Assembly: GCF_032452875.1 (NCBI RefSeq)
Contig: NC_083897.1
Coordinates: 9,530,854-9,594,853 of the forward strand
Length of the DNA stretch: 64,000 bases
Reading direction: 5' to 3'
Origin: Bos javanicus
Lineage: Eukaryota > Chordata > Mammalia > Artiodactyla > Bovidae
In this document: positions 21,951 to 34,689 of the stretch, piece after piece
Position numbering within the stretch: position 1 is the first letter of the stretch
Layout: every line of letters begins with the position of its first letter
Notes under the pieces: model-generated
What the model was told of the DNA's origin: nothing
Database searches by the model: none
The model's input: the letters and a program-made list of their open reading frames with translations, nothing else
Made by a program: the position numbers and the translations under genes

Positions 21951-24189
21951 GAATTCAGTTATCTTCAAGTATTATTGGAGTGAGGGCCTCAGTTTCTTGC
22001 TGGTGGTTGGCTGGAGGCCATCCTCAGTTCTTTGTGATATGGACCTCTTCAGCTTGATTCATCAGAGCAACCTCTCGAAAAGAGCAAAAACAAGAGAGAG
22101 TGAGGGAAATTAAAAGATGGAAGTCACAGTGTTTTGTAACCTAGTTACAGAAGGGACATCTCATCACTTATGGTGTATTCCATTTGTTAGAAACCAGTCA
22201 TAAGGTCCAGCCCACAGTGGAGGGGAGGGGATCACATAAGACTGTGGACTCTGAGAGACAGGGATCAAGGGACTATGTCAGAAGCTGCCTACCCCAAGTA
22301 CTGATACAAACTCACAGTATTTTCGTGTTTAAAACCACTTGGACTTCCGGCAAGCTTACTGTTCTTACTTTATTTAGTTTCTTTCTCATCTGCTATATTT
22401 TCATTAAAATATGCATGTATGTGGTACACAGAAATAGGAAGAGAATATGAGTGAAATATTAAATGTTGTGATCTCTGGTGGAAGGATTTCAAGACCTTTG
22501 AAATGTTCTTTTTGAGTTTTACAATGAGCATGTTTTATATATAATCAAAATTAAAATTTTATGAAACTATTTGAAAAATTAAAAGATAAAACTCTCCACA
22601 TTTATGAAGGCCTCATACTAATCTTGATATGTGCATTGGGTTCTTAAGCTTATTTTCATTGAAAGCAAGTTATAGTCTGCATTCATGAACCATATATCCC
22701 AACACTGTCTTTTATTACAGAATAAATGGGTCATAGGTTTCATTGGAAAATAATTAAAAGACTTAGAATGAATTAAAAATTTATTGTTAAAATATAGAAA
22801 TCTCTCTTAACCTCTTATGAGAGATACAGAACAACGGAACTTTGAAATAATAAGATTATTTTTTAAAACCATATGCATAAAAGTCTTACGTGTGTCTGAG
22901 ACCTTCACCTATTTTTAATGGAGTTTGTCATGCCCCTGGATAGTTCCATATTTAGACATGTAGAAGTAAGTTTCAACTGAAGAAAAGCCATTTTTTCCCT
23001 GATTTGTTATAAGTAAGAAGATTTGTCATAACACTGAAAGTGAAGGATATGCTCTGAGGTTTCTCTGAAAAAAAAAAAAATGACAACTTGGCAATGATTC
23101 AAATTGGACATACCTGTGCTTTTATAAGAAAAGCAAAGTGAACATATTGATTTGATTTCCTCGTAATAATGAGTTACATGACCAGCTAAAACACTAGCAA
23201 AGAATAATTCATATATAATTACATTCTGTCCCTAGGAAAAATTGAGTGCTTTATAAAACTATTTTGAAGCTAAGATAATATGAAAAGAAAAACATTGTTT
23301 TCTGGAAAACATATTCACAACATGATCTTTGTTATATTTCTCACTTTTAAAAGAAAGGTATAGTATCCGTTATTAGAGTGGAGGAACTCACCTTTTCTTC
23401 TGCCTGCAGTTTGATTTTACATGTTGAATATGTTTGATTAAAATACTTTATAATTGTGTGTGTGTGTGATCTCATATGAGAGAGTATTTTTTGTGAAGCT
23501 TAAAGTCATAACTTCTCCTGGCCAGAGAAAAGGTGACCAGATAAACAAATGACTGTTTGCTGTGGCATTTAACAAATGCACATAACATTCAGTTTTCTTT
23601 TGATCCCTATTGTTTGCACTTGTAATGTTCTGTGAGACATTAAAAAGGCAAGATAAAATTAATAGTGTCTAATAATAATATGAGAAAGGGACTGAAGGAA
23701 TATTTGAAAATGTGTTTATCATCTACAGAATGAGAGACAACACATGATGTTGTAGGACTACTTTTGTTTTTACCTTTAAGAAAATAAGTGGAAACATGCA
23801 TGAGATGTACCCAGTAAAGAGAACTATATATATTAGAGTATTTGTGTTCATTTATTGTTACCATTTTCTGTTGACTTTTGATATTTATAGCTGTGGCTTT
23901 GAACTGCACAATACACAATATTCCTGGAAATCATTTATGTATAAATATATACACTCGTGTGATTACAATTTATGTTTTGATCACCTAATATTTTAAGTAC
24001 CCAAGTTTCATGATGATCACATATTATGACATGCTTAGGTATGCCAAACTATGCTATGATATATTACAGGATACCTTACTGCCTAGTGGCCATATAGCTG
24101 CTTTCCCAGAAGCAGTGATAAACATGGTTAGGAATGGAACAGTGATTAATAGCATCAATGACGTGATTATTGGAACCAGTCATTTTCTT
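21951..24189. other. AT-rich stretch without recognised genes
   Basis: No ORF longer than 92 codons and no clear repeat. A (TG)n tract lies at about 23456-23467. Nothing indicates a conserved exon. Confidence 0.35.
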
Positions 24190-24285
24190 TTTTTTTTTCT
24201 TTTAATTCATTTATTTATTTTAATTGGAGGCTAATTACTTTACAGTATTGTGATGGTTTTTGCCATACATCGACTTGATGTGCTT
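24190..24285 (-). mobile_element. L1 3'-end stub, antisense
   Basis: A T-rich start (a poly(A) tail read in reverse) is followed by TTAATTGGAGGCTAATTACT and the CATACATCGAC stretch of the artiodactyl L1 3' end. It is heavily 5'-truncated, about 95 bp. Confidence 0.75.
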
Positions 24286-25029
24286 TTTAAAACTGTTTTG
24301 AGAAGTGGCCTGCCAAAACAACTTAAAAGAAAGCTTGTTCAAGGGAATTTGTAAACAAATGATAGAAATTCAGCAATGCTCTGGTGATCCAGTTTTTTGG
24401 TGATTAACATATTGTTTGTTATTTTAATGATTGAGTAGCTTAAAGACTATTATCTTATTAGGAATGATCCTAAGGGGCTTTTTTTTTTTTCAATGAAAAA
24501 AACTGGTTTGTCAAAATGGTCAGTATTCAAAGTGATCGTGCTTTTTACCAGTTACCAAAGGAATAGAATGTCTGAATTTCTGTAGCAAACTCAAATTTGC
24601 TCCCAGCAAATGAGTCTGCAACTGGGGATTCAGGTTCCATTTATTCAATTCTAAAGTAAAAGTGAAAAGAAATCTGCTATACCCTTAGTTTTATTTTCAT
24701 ATGTGTTAGTACAACTACACAGATATTTTGAAAATATTCAGGTGAGATTTTCTTTCCCTTAATCTGTTAGTCAGCAGAGAGATATATGAATTTTCATCTA
24801 AATACTTGAAGTTGATCATGGAGTTTATTTTTCTTTTTCCTTTAAAATACACGTTTCTACTACAAGTTTCAAATTTGTTTTATGCCAAACCATTGTCAGC
24901 ATATATATGCCATGTAAAAGATTTAATATGAGGATTTGCAAACTTACGGAGTTTTAATAGTCTTTTAAAATTACTGTTAAGGCTGACCCTAAGTCCATAA
25001 AAGGATGTATAGCATATATATTTATTTTT

Positions 25030-25530
25030 AAAAGTATTTACTTTGGAAGTTGGAAAGGACATTAAAGATCACTGGACATCAGAACTTTCCAGTCCTATTT
25101 GCAACTTTCCTCAAAGTGGTCATTTGGCTTCCAGGTGTCCAAGTGAATAGTTTACTCCCACATCCTACCCAGGAATTTATAACCTCTAGAGAAAGCAAGG
25201 TTTTTCCTTATACCAAGATGAAAGCTGACATGTGGCAACTTCCTCTCAACAGTTCCAATTTCTTTTTTGGGGGAGTTTACAGAAGTAAATCTAGTATCTT
25301 TCTGTTGACTTATCTTTTTCAGATTAAACATTATAATTTCTTTACCTGTTCATCATATAAAATGGCTTTGAATTCTTTCATCAGTTTGACTGCTTTCATA
25401 TGAGCAGATTCTTAAATTGTGGCTCACAGAATTGAACATCATACTCAGGTGTGATCTGAAGAAGATTATTGACTTCCATCTTTAAAATAATGTGCTGTAT
25501 TAATATAACCTAAATTATAACCCAATTTTT
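25030..25530 (-). mobile_element. Ancient CR1/L3-like LINE relic
   Basis: On the minus strand the order of phrases (TTCAGATCACACCTGAGTAT, ATGACCACTTTGAGGAAAGT, TCTTTAATGTCCTTTCCAAC) resembles the L3/CR1 3' end. It is strongly diverged and non-coding. Confidence 0.45.
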
Positions 25531-25832
25531 GAAGGCTAACTCATTTTGTGTTATTTTTTAACTAAAATGTCCAAAGCTTTACTATATTTTATTAATATAT
25601 ATTGTTGCTGAGTCATGTCTTTCCATTTTGTATTTGTAGAGTTGTTTTTTTTTTAAATCCAAATCCAGGACCTTATACTTATCTCTATAATTTTCATCTT
25701 GTTAGATTCCACCTGTCATTTTCCAAACCTGTGATAATCCAAAGTGATTCTGATTTTTACCAACAAAAGCATTTTCTCCTCCGTGCAGATTTGTGACATC
25801 TACCAATTTGCTAGATATGCCATTCATATTTT

Positions 25833-25991
25833 CAGAGAATTCACTAATCAAATTATTAAAACAAGGATGAAATTTAACAAAACAACGTTTACCTAAAATG
25901 GAATACTGTTAACCTAAAAGGAGATCAACGATATGCCAAAGAAGTTCTCTGGTCTCTGGCCTGTTTAATAATTTGATTAGTGAATTCTCTG
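25833..25991. repeat. Inverted repeat, perfect 28-bp arms with 103-bp loop
   Basis: The arm at 25833-25860 (CAGAGAATTCAC...) is the exact reverse complement of 25964-25991 (...GTGAATTCTCTG). Transcription in either direction would give a long stem. The arms lie inside otherwise unremarkable sequence, and no flanking duplication was seen. Confidence 0.85.
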
Positions 25992-26479
25992 GGGTGTATC
26001 CTTGGTCTACCAATTATTTACCCTTCCAGAAGAGAAAATTAAAATTAAAGTGAAGTGGATTTTTTTTTTTTTTTTTTTGCAAAACAGAAGTTTTTTCTGT
26101 GGCTGCTCTAGGATGTGGTTCTGAAAGCATCAAGGTGGCACTTTACCTGTTAATTGTATTACCTTATGAAATCAAGTCAAACATCATTTATTGACTACTT
26201 ACTCTATTCAGAGTACTCTGATAGACAAGTAGGATACCAAGAAATAATTCTATGATCCTTTTTAATGAAACACATTGTATTTTTATGGTCACAGATTGCC
26301 GTATACCTCAATATTAGCTGATCAGCTTACAATTCCTGTTGCCCTGATCACAAGGAAGACTTGCTGTGAGAGATTATGAATGGCACATTGTAAACACATC
26401 CTGTCAGAAACAGAAGCCAAATCCCAAACTCTAATGTAGTCCTTTTCAATTTTTTTAACCACAGAAGATAGACATTTTA

Positions 26480-26600
26480 CATCAATATCTATTATATATA
26501 TGTGTGTGTGAGTGTGGGTATATGAATATATGTTAAAATGTGTGCACATAAGTATATATACATATATATCATCATACTGCATATATGTGTATATAATGCC
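26480..26600. repeat. TA/TG-rich simple repeat
   Basis: Interrupted ATATAT and TGTGTG tracts run across this stretch, typical of a decayed microsatellite. Confidence 0.7.
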
Positions 26601-26959
26601 AAAGAAATATTTCACAATATAGTATTTACTGTTCTTTGCTGGGTTTTCTAAGCTTGTCTAATCTATTAAATTTTTAAAATTCAGTGACACTAAATTTCTC
26701 TTATGATGGTAGGTTTACTATATCATCCTTAGTCTTGAAGTAGGGAGATATATACTCAAATGTAGCAGAGATATATATTCCTAGTCTAAGCACAGTAAGG
26801 ATGTATTGTCCTCCATATTGTCCAGGCCACCATCTCCTCTGTGTGATCTAGGATACGGTTCTTTATAGATTAGGTTATTCCAAGGAGAATATTTATCTGT
26901 TCAGCCTCGTTTGGAGAATGAGAGATGTGAACAGAATGTTGGAGGCAGGATGCAACTGG

Positions 26960-27165
26960 ACATTTATTAAGAGACAATTATGTACCAGCCACTGTTGAAG
27001 ATATTTTACAAATTTGCTTAATTTGGCCTTCAAAAAGAAGTGAGAATCAGAGACTATAGTAATCTACCTAAGGTCACTAAGTTCCTTTATCTAAGAAGCC
27101 TGAATTTAGGCCCCAAAGTCTTTCTGACTTCAGAGCCTGTATACACTCCACTATGCTGCATTCAC
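26960..27165 (-). mobile_element. MIR SINE, antisense
   Basis: Contains ATTTATTAAGAGACAATTATGTACCAGCCACTG, the antisense MIR start, followed by the CTAAGGTCACTAAG stretch and the CCACTATGCTGCA end, in canonical antisense order (given here only as fragments of the run). Confidence 0.7.
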
Positions 27166-27324
27166 TTCCACTTTAAAATCTGATTTGCTTTTATGTATTT
27201 GAACTGCCTTTTGCTTTCCACCCAATTCTTCAAAACTTCAGTTGCCTTTCAAGCAAGATTTCTTTGCAATACAAATTGTTGTCCTCCAAGTCCCTTCTGT
27301 ATTCCTTATTTGAGACTCAGATTT

Positions 27325-28215
27325 GTATGGTGGTTAATAGCGTAGACTAGAAACTTTGGAGCCAGATATCCTGGGTTTGAATCTTGACCCTTCCACTTTG
27401 TTAGCAGTGTCAACTTGGATAAGTTATCTAGCTTCTCAGTGCCCAAATTTTCTCATCTGTAAAAATAAGATATTAGTAGCTACCTCACTAGGGTTCATGT
27501 GAGGATTAAAATGAGTGAGTAAAAGAAAGTAAAAAATAAATGAGGAAACAATGGAAATAGTAACAGACTTTATTTGGGGGGCTCCAAAATCACTGCAGAT
27601 GGTGACTGCAACCATGAAATTAAAAGACGGCTGCTCCTTGGAAGAAAAGTTCTGACCAACCTAGACAGCATATTAAAAAGCAGAGACATTACTTTGCTAA
27701 CAAAGGTCCATCTAGTCATAGCTATAGTTTTTCCAATAGTCATGTATGGATGTGAGAGTTGGACCACAAAGAAAGCTGAGCGCTGAAGAATTGATGCTTT
27801 TGAACTGTGGTGTTGGAGAAGACTCCTCAGAGTCCCTTGGACTGCAAGGAGATCCAAGCAGCCCATCCTAAAGGAAATCAGTCCTGAATGTTCATTGGAA
27901 GGACTGATGCTAAAGCTGAAACTCCAAAACTTTGGCCACCTGATGTGAAGAGCTGACTCATTTATAAAGACCCTGATGCTAAGAAAGATTGAAGGCAGGA
28001 GGAGAAGGGGATGACAGAGGATGAGGTGGTTGGATAGCATCAGTGAGTCTGAGTAAGCTCTGGGAGTTGGTGATGCACAGGGAAGCCTGGAGCACTTCAG
28101 TCCATGGAGTCGCAAAGAGTCAACACGACTGAGCGACTGAACTGAAAGTAAAGCACTTAGGTGGTATAGTGGCTTGCATGTAGTACTCTGTAAGTGTTAG
28201 TTATTATAAATGCTC
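27325..28215 (+). mobile_element. MIR SINE split by BovB
   Basis: The MIR head and core run from GTATGGTGGTTAATAGCG to GAGGATTAAAATGAGTGAG. The MIR 3' part (AAAGCACTTAG, then GTACTCTGTAAGTGTTAG) resumes after 28152. The BovB insertion between them is listed separately. Confidence 0.8.
27534..28143 (+). mobile_element. BovB LINE 3' part inserted in MIR
   Basis: Plus-strand BovB starts in the reverse-transcriptase C-terminal region (GGCTCCAAAATCACTGCAG) and ends GAGCGACTGAACT. GAAAGTAAA is duplicated at 27525-27533 and 28144-28152, giving precise edges. The coding sequence carries stops, including one right after AEKAER-type sequence near 27784. Confidence 0.9.
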
Positions 28216-28350
28216 TGCTGCTGCTGCTGCTAAGTCGCTTCAGTCGTGTCTGACTCTGTGCAATCCCATAGACGGCAGCCCACCAGGCTCCTCTGTCCCT
28301 GGGATTTTCCAGGCAAGAATACTGGAGTGGGTTGCCATTTCCTTCTCCAG
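28216..28350 (-). mobile_element. BovA monomer SINE
   Basis: An antisense unit with the (GCT)n edge and CCTTCTCC terminus. No clear target duplication. Confidence 0.85.
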
Positions 28351-28490
28351 TGAATGTCCTGTGTGCTTACTTATTGGGTGCATTCCATTTCAGAATAGCT
28401 AGTGGCCTGCTATGCTGTGTGAGATGCTGAAAGGACCAACTGGAAGAAAATTGTCTTCTGTGATGCACTTTCATGGTATTCCTTCTTGTG

Positions 28491-28612
28491 CTGTTCACTC
28501 AGTCGTGTCCGACTCTTTTTGACCCCATGGAGTCTAACCGTCTAGGCTGCTCTGTCCATGGGATTCTCCAGGCAAGAGTACTGGAGTGGGTTGCCAGTTC
28601 CTTCTCCAGGGG
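28491..28612 (-). mobile_element. BovA monomer SINE
   Basis: An antisense unit flanked by TTCCTTCTTGTG (28479-28490) and TTCCTTCTTATG (28613-28624), a 12-bp duplication with one mismatch. Confidence 0.88.
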
Positions 28613-28649
28613 TTCCTTCTTATGTGGTCTGAAATTCTGTTAGTTACTA

Positions 28650-29055
28650 ATGGGAAATACAAAGAGAAGGAGGGACTCTATCTCCCGAAGGACTCAGCAA
28701 CTAACTCAAGTTACTAGGAAACTGTGTACTCTCTTGTTCTCTGACATTAAACCAGACTTAAATATATCTGATTAAACTGGGGACTGGTAAAGGTTGGAGA
28801 GGCCTAGCAAGAGGAGGTGTGGTGCACTGCTTCCAGCCCTGCTTCAACCACAGGGCTGTTTGCCTCTTCCACTCCTCAAGGCAAAATTAGCAGTCTCCCT
28901 CCCTCTTATGTGTGCATCCTAGATCCTGAACCCTAATCAAAGTTAATGCCTAAATAGTCAGTTTGAACCAAATAACTGAGAGTTGACTGTATTGTTCCCA
29001 TCTTAAATGTGAGGAAGCTTAAAAAGGCTAAGTAATTTGCCTTATATCAGGGTGT
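28650..29055. other. Non-coding interval
   Basis: No ORF, repeat or signal that I could support. Confidence 0.35.
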
Positions 29056-29058
29056 GTG

Positions 29059-29285
29059 ACATTATTATGTGTGGCATTATTGACATTTTGGCCCAGATAA
29101 TTCTGTTTTCAAGGAGCTATCTTGTGCACTATAGGATGTTTAATATCATACATAGTCTTTACAAAGTAGATGCTAGTTACACTTATCAGCTGTGAAAACC
29201 AAAAAATGTCTCTACCCATTGCCAAACATTCTGGGCATTTGAGGACAGGTTATAAAATTATCTCCTGTTAAGAATCACTACCTTA
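29059..29285 (+). mobile_element. MER20 hAT-type DNA transposon relic
   Basis: The series CATTATTGACATTTTGGCCC, ATAGGATGTTTAATATCAT, AAAACCAAAAAATGTCTC and GTTAAGAATCACTACC follows the MER20 order. Some MER20 copies are reported as progesterone/cAMP-responsive elements in placental mammals; nothing here shows that for this copy. Confidence 0.75.
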
Positions 29286-29289
29286 GGTC

Positions 29290-31200
29290 ATAAGCTTGTA
29301 ATGTGGAAGCTGAGAGTCAAACTTGACTCTACTGTTTCAGAATCCCATGATTTTCACATTATGTGAAACTGTTCCTATAAAATGTGACACAGATATGCCC
29401 TGAATGGCCAGGCCTAATAAAAGAGTGCATGTTATGAGAAGTCAGGTGTAGGGGGGGCCAAACTTAATCCAACTCACAATGACTGCAAAACTCATTATAA
29501 ACAGCTTCTTATGTTAGGGCTTCCCACTGCTAAGGGAAATGTAATATGTGTGGGGCCTTGAAGCCCTTTCTGAAGTGAGTTAGAAGAGCTTCCAGAGCAG
29601 AGACACAAATGTGCAGGTGGTAGAAGAGAAGCTTCAGGAAATCAGGGTCTTTAGCACTTGCTTCCACACCCCAGAGCACTGGAAGTAAGTATGCAGAGTT
29701 CTGGACACATGCAATCTATTTTATGTTCACTCACGAGAGTGAAGGTACTAGAGGAACTGGACAGACGTCTTTAAATTTCTTTGAAGATGGTATGGATCTG
29801 AAATTCTCTAGTAAATGCACTTCGTTCCCAGCGATAGTTATATTCTACATCCCCTTCCGGTCCTTGAAAAACACTAAGAACAAAACGAAAACAGAAAGAA
29901 GGCAAATTTTGGAGCCTGGAACCCTGCATCTAGGCATCTTCCACATGATTTACTGCTCGCAGTGCAGGATACAAATAATGGCCATGCCAGCATGTGAAAG
30001 CTTAAAATACATCCTAATAAAGATCACATTGTGAGCATTTCAGAGTAGAATAAAATGCAATCAGGATTTAAATGTGGCTAAAATAATAGCTCCTTGGATT
30101 CAAACACATTGATTAATGCCAGAGACACTTATGAAATGCTGTTGTCTGGCCATCAATGTTATTTTTCTTGTGGAACACTTTGTAGTAAAAGCAATAAAAG
30201 AGGACTAGTAAACTAAGAAAAGAATCCCTTTTTCTATAAAATTAACATGACTCAGGTGAGGTGCTTTAGTTGCAGATGATCTATGTTCCAAGATTGACAG
30301 GTTATCAGCATAACTTACTTTGAAATATGCATGCTCCCAGTATTTCTGAAATATTCACCTTTCACAGCATATTCTCTTGCTTTTCTCATGTCTGCATATA
30401 AATGTAAATTTTGTGCTTACTGTATACTCAGCTTTTTTTTTTTTTTGTAATTTGAGGAGCCAAAATTAGCTTTGAAGATGTCACTCATATCATTTGAAGA
30501 GGAAAATGTGCCTAAATTTAAAAAGAACACTGAAGCAATTTATAAGCATTGCTTACTTTAGTTTTGTAAGTTAAGATGGTAGCTCTGCAAACACATGTCC
30601 ACAAAGGCTGGCAAAAGACTTGGTCATGAGTTAGTCATAAGAGTACATGGTAAATACTCTTTACTACTGTACTTTGTCTGAAACACAAAACAATAAGAAG
30701 CACAACAAAATAAAGCCCACTATGTGCATCCCTCTTATCTCCTGTATACCCTCTCTTTTTCGTGAAGCAAGAGTTATTAGCAAGCAGAAACTTGCTTGTA
30801 CTCATAAAAACACGTACGCATTGCTAAGAATGAATTTAAGTTGATAAAGCTGTTCACTTGTTGCTCTTTTCAAATAGCACTTTGATGTAGCTGATGTAGT
30901 AAGAAAAAATGCTGGTCATGATAAAATTCAGCATACTAATGTAGCACTAACTATACCATATCTTTACTAACTATAAACATATTCCCACTATTACCATTGT
31001 ATAGCAGAAAGACGAGCTTGGGAAGTAATACCTAGATGCTAACCTTGGCTTTATGTCTGTTTACACTTTTACTCCACTTCTATTATTTGTAACATAAAGT
31101 GTAATAAAGACAAAATGAGGAATGCAGTGAAAATAAATAAAGGGAATATTGTAGGAACAAAACAATCAATAGCTTCTACTTATAAAATTATTAATACAAG
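29290..31200. other. AT-rich interval without a recognised gene
   Basis: The longest ORF is 103 codons (29723-30034) and shows no family resemblance. A T12-15 run lies near 30432. I see no promoter or exon here. Confidence 0.35.
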
Positions 31201-31212
31201 AATAGGTTTGGT

Positions 31213-31400
31213 CTGTTGTAGTACAGTAGGAAGACTGCTAGACTAAAAACTAAGAAACCTGCATTCTACCTTTGGTTCTGTCACTAACTAGCATGTGATT
31301 ATAAATAATTTAATTAGTTTTTCTATGACTCAGTTTCTTTATCTTTAAAGTGAAGCATTGGATCAGATGATTTAGCTCCAAGTTTCCTTCCCCTCAAATA
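31213..31400 (+). mobile_element. MIR3-like SINE relic
   Basis: The phrases GACTGCTAGACTAAAAACTA, GTTCTGTCACTAACTAGC and CAGTTTCTTTATCTTTAAAG resemble MIR3 in order. Strongly diverged. Confidence 0.5.
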
Positions 31401-31989
31401 TCTTACATTTCACTGACTTTGGCTTATATAGGAAGACCAGGTCTTGGCCACAGCCAGCTAAGTACAACTTTATTACCATTCATTATGAAATTACTACTAG
31501 AATTTAAAAGAGTTCTTTAAAAATTAGCCCAGTATATTTGAAATTTAAATTGTTTAGCATGGTGCTCATTGATAAAAGCTAAGCATGGCAGTTCAGGCAA
31601 GGTCATATATTAAGCTAGTGCACATGCCCTTTTAAAATTTGTTATATAAATGAAGATGACCTCTGTATATTGGCCCCTAGGTTTATTCCTACATAGCAGA
31701 CTGAGATCCTAGCCCAAATGCCCTCTGGCACCAACTCAAATTTTTACACATCTGATTGTTTTAAACATATCTAAATAAGCAGATTTTTAGCCATTTAGAG
31801 TCTGTCTGCCCTATTTGCATACCCAGTGAAACTGCAAGACATCTGTTAGCCACAGATAAGATAAAAACTGTGGCTCTAAAGACTCCGAACCACTGTTGCC
31901 CTTCAGAGCTCTCTGATCTAGAGACTCCTTGCAGTGCTGCTGAGGTGTATCGCCTAGATACGTGGGCCTCATCTCTGATTCCCCTTCCT

Positions 31990-32558
31990 TCTGGAGCTCC
32001 CTTGCCCCCCAAAATAAAGTCTGACGCTGTTTCCACTGTTTCCCCATCTATTTGCCCTTGCCCCCCAAAATAAAGTCTGACACTGTTTCCACTGTTTCCC
32101 CATCTATTTGCCATGAAGTGAAGGGACCAGATGCCATGATCTTCTTTTTCTGAATGTTGAGCTTTAAGCCAACTTTTTCACTCTCCACTTTCACTTTCAT
32201 CAAGAGGCTTTTGAGTTCCTCTTCACTTTCTGCCATAAGGGTGGTGTCATCTGCATATCTGAGGTTATTGATATTTCTCCTGGCAATCTTGATTCCAGCT
32301 TGTGCTTCTTCCAGCCCAGCGTTTCTCATGATGTACTCTGCCTATAAGTTAAATAATCAGGGTGGCAATATACAACCTTGATGTACTCCTTTACCTATTT
32401 GGAACCAGTCTGTTGTTCTGTGTCCAGTTCTAACTGTTGCTTCCTGACCTGCATACAAATTTCTCAGGAGGCAGATCAGGTGGTCTGGTATTCCCATCTC
32501 CTTCAGAATTTTCCACAGTTTATTGTGATCGACACAAAGGCCTTGGCACAGTCAATAC
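31990..32558 (-). mobile_element. BovB fragment with a 56-bp tandem duplication
   Basis: Antisense BovB reverse-transcriptase sequence includes the YADD box (minus frame 32048-32329). The stretch beginning CTTGCCCCCCAAAATAAAG at 32001 is repeated at 32057. The 3' terminus of the element is absent, and the other edge joins L1 directly near 32558. Confidence 0.88.
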
Positions 32559-33103
32559 CACTTGTAAAAGAATGAAACTAGAACACTTTCTAATACCATA
32601 CACAAAAATAAACTCAAAATGGATTAAAGATCTAAATGTAAGACCAGAAACTATAAAACTTCTAGAGGAAAACATAGGCAAAACACTCTCTGACATACAT
32701 CACAGCAGGATGCTCTATGACCCGCCTCCCAGAATACTGGAAATAAAAGCAAAAATAAATAAATGGGACCTAATTAAAATTAAAAGCTTCTGCACAACAA
32801 AGGAAACTATAAGCAAGGTGAAAAGACAGAATGGGAGAATGGCATTGAAACATGTATAATATCATATATGGAATGAATCACCAGTCCAGGTTCGATGCAG
32901 GTACAGGATGCTTGGGGCTGGTGCACTGGGATGACCCAGAGGGATGGTACGGGGAGGGAGGTGGGACGGGGGTTCAGAATGGGGAACACGTGTATACCTG
33001 TGGTGGATTAATGTTGATGTATGGCAAAATCAATACAATATTGTAAGTAATTAGCCTCCAATTAAATTAAATAAATTTATATTAAAAAAAAAAAGAAAAA
33101 CAC
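32559..33103 (+). mobile_element. L1_BT-like 3' part fused to BovB
   Basis: Plus-strand L1 ORF2 C-terminal coding sequence starts at CCACTTGTAAAAGAATG, jumps by an internal deletion near 32840 into the 3'UTR (CCAGTCCAGGTTCGATGC), and ends with a poly(A) tail at 33084-33103. It shares the same ORF2 segment as 63779-64000. Confidence 0.88.
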
Positions 33104-34285
33104 TACCATGCCTGATGCCAAAGTAAGGCAACTTTTGTCAAGGGTCACATGGGTTACTACATTCGGGAAAACACACACTCACTGTGGAAATCTGAGCTGT
33201 GAAGTGACACACTTCCTGAGCTGTCATAGAATTCTCAGGCAGTCTAATGCAAATCATGATGAAAACTCTAATAGGTCTCTCATGAGATAACTAACATTAA
33301 GCCAAAATTGTGCATAGGCTATCAAGCCAAGAGAGGCAGAGGCCTGCTGAACTCAACCAGGGCCAACAGGAGGAGGAAACGTCTTGGTTAAAATCAGGAA
33401 AAGGTATCAGATTGCCATCTCTTACCATCTTTTTGAAAAAGAATTGGTCACCAAACCCTTTTTTAGTTAATTTCTTACCCACTCTCCAGAAACATGAAGC
33501 AAAAGGCATTATGCCTTAGGCACTGTAGGTGAGATGACCCGGTCCCATGATACATTTAGGAGCCTACAAAAATTATTTGGTTTCTCATCTCAAATGGGGT
33601 GGACAAAAACAGTTGTGTAAGATAACACAAGATAAGTACATTGTCAAGTATAGGGCCCATTGTTAGAAGTTATTTTCAGTATTTAGGATATTAACAAGTC
33701 TTGGGGCATCCATAAAACACTTCTTCAAGGAAAAATCATAGAGCCTGCAATCTGGCCTGGCTCTCTTTTATTTGACAATAAATAAAATTTATTTATTCCT
33801 CAGCAAGGTCTCAGGACGGTTTCTAGAAAACATGATGAGGCGAGATAAGGGGTCGGTGGGGGGGCGGGGAGGCAGCTGCAAGAAAGCAAGTAATTTAGCC
33901 ATGTCCACAGGGGTCCACCACAGGGACATGTATACCTCCGAAGAGGATTTACAGCCAGAAGCAATAGGAACTGTAAAGATGTAGCTCAATACATAGTTGC
34001 AACAAAGGCAAAAACAAAAGAAAGGGGCTCTCTCTGTACCCCATAAGCATTCTTGAGTGTTCTAAACACTGTGCAGGTTTCTACACTTGCAATTTGATGT
34101 GGATTCGTTACTAAAATAGGCTAACGGCCTTCCTTAAGGGGGTGGGCTGGGTTTTGCTTTGTTTTCGTAGTGCATCTGAGCATCCCACCTGCTCAGAAAA
34201 CCCAACCCTGTACTCCTGCTCCTGGAGACCACTGGAGTATGGCAGACTCGGACTTCAGCCTCACTGCAAAAACTCAGAGCAAGCG
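33104..34285. other. Interval without a recognised gene
   Basis: Short ORFs only. A G-rich patch lies at 33845-33875. No repeat could be named. Confidence 0.35.
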
Positions 34286-34289
34286 AAGG

Positions 34290-34480
34290 CCTAGCTGGTC
34301 CACTTATACACGGGTTTTTTTTTTTTCTGTAAACAAACAGACGGCCTTCCATATCTGTGGGTTTCACATCCGCAGATGCAGAGGGCCCACTATGGGACTT
34401 GAGCATGCGCAGATTTTGGTATCCCCTGCGTGTCCCGGAACCAGTCCCCGGTGACACCAAGGGGTGAACGTATTAGTTAG
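34290..34480 (+). mobile_element. Tigger-type DNA transposon relic (MER2/MER44-like)
   Basis: CACTTATACACGGGTTTTTT, ATATCTGTGGGTTTCACATC, GACTTGAGCATGCGCAGATT and TTTTGGTATCCCCTGCG match the usual Tigger MITE phrases from memory. It ends about 220 bp before the CpG island. Confidence 0.5.
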
Positions 34481-34689
34481 ATTGCTTCTCCTTAGTACTG
34501 GCTGCTGGATATGGCGGGCTGAGCCAGGAGATAGCCCCCAAACGTTTCTCCAAGGTCTACGGAGCTAGGGTGAGGGCCTGCTCTTCCTGTCCACAAATCA
34601 GGCACAGGCCCTGGGTCTGGGAAGACGCCAGACCAAGTGCGCAGTCCTTGGTCAGCTAAGTTGCAACTTGGGGGCCTGAGTTCTGCTCT

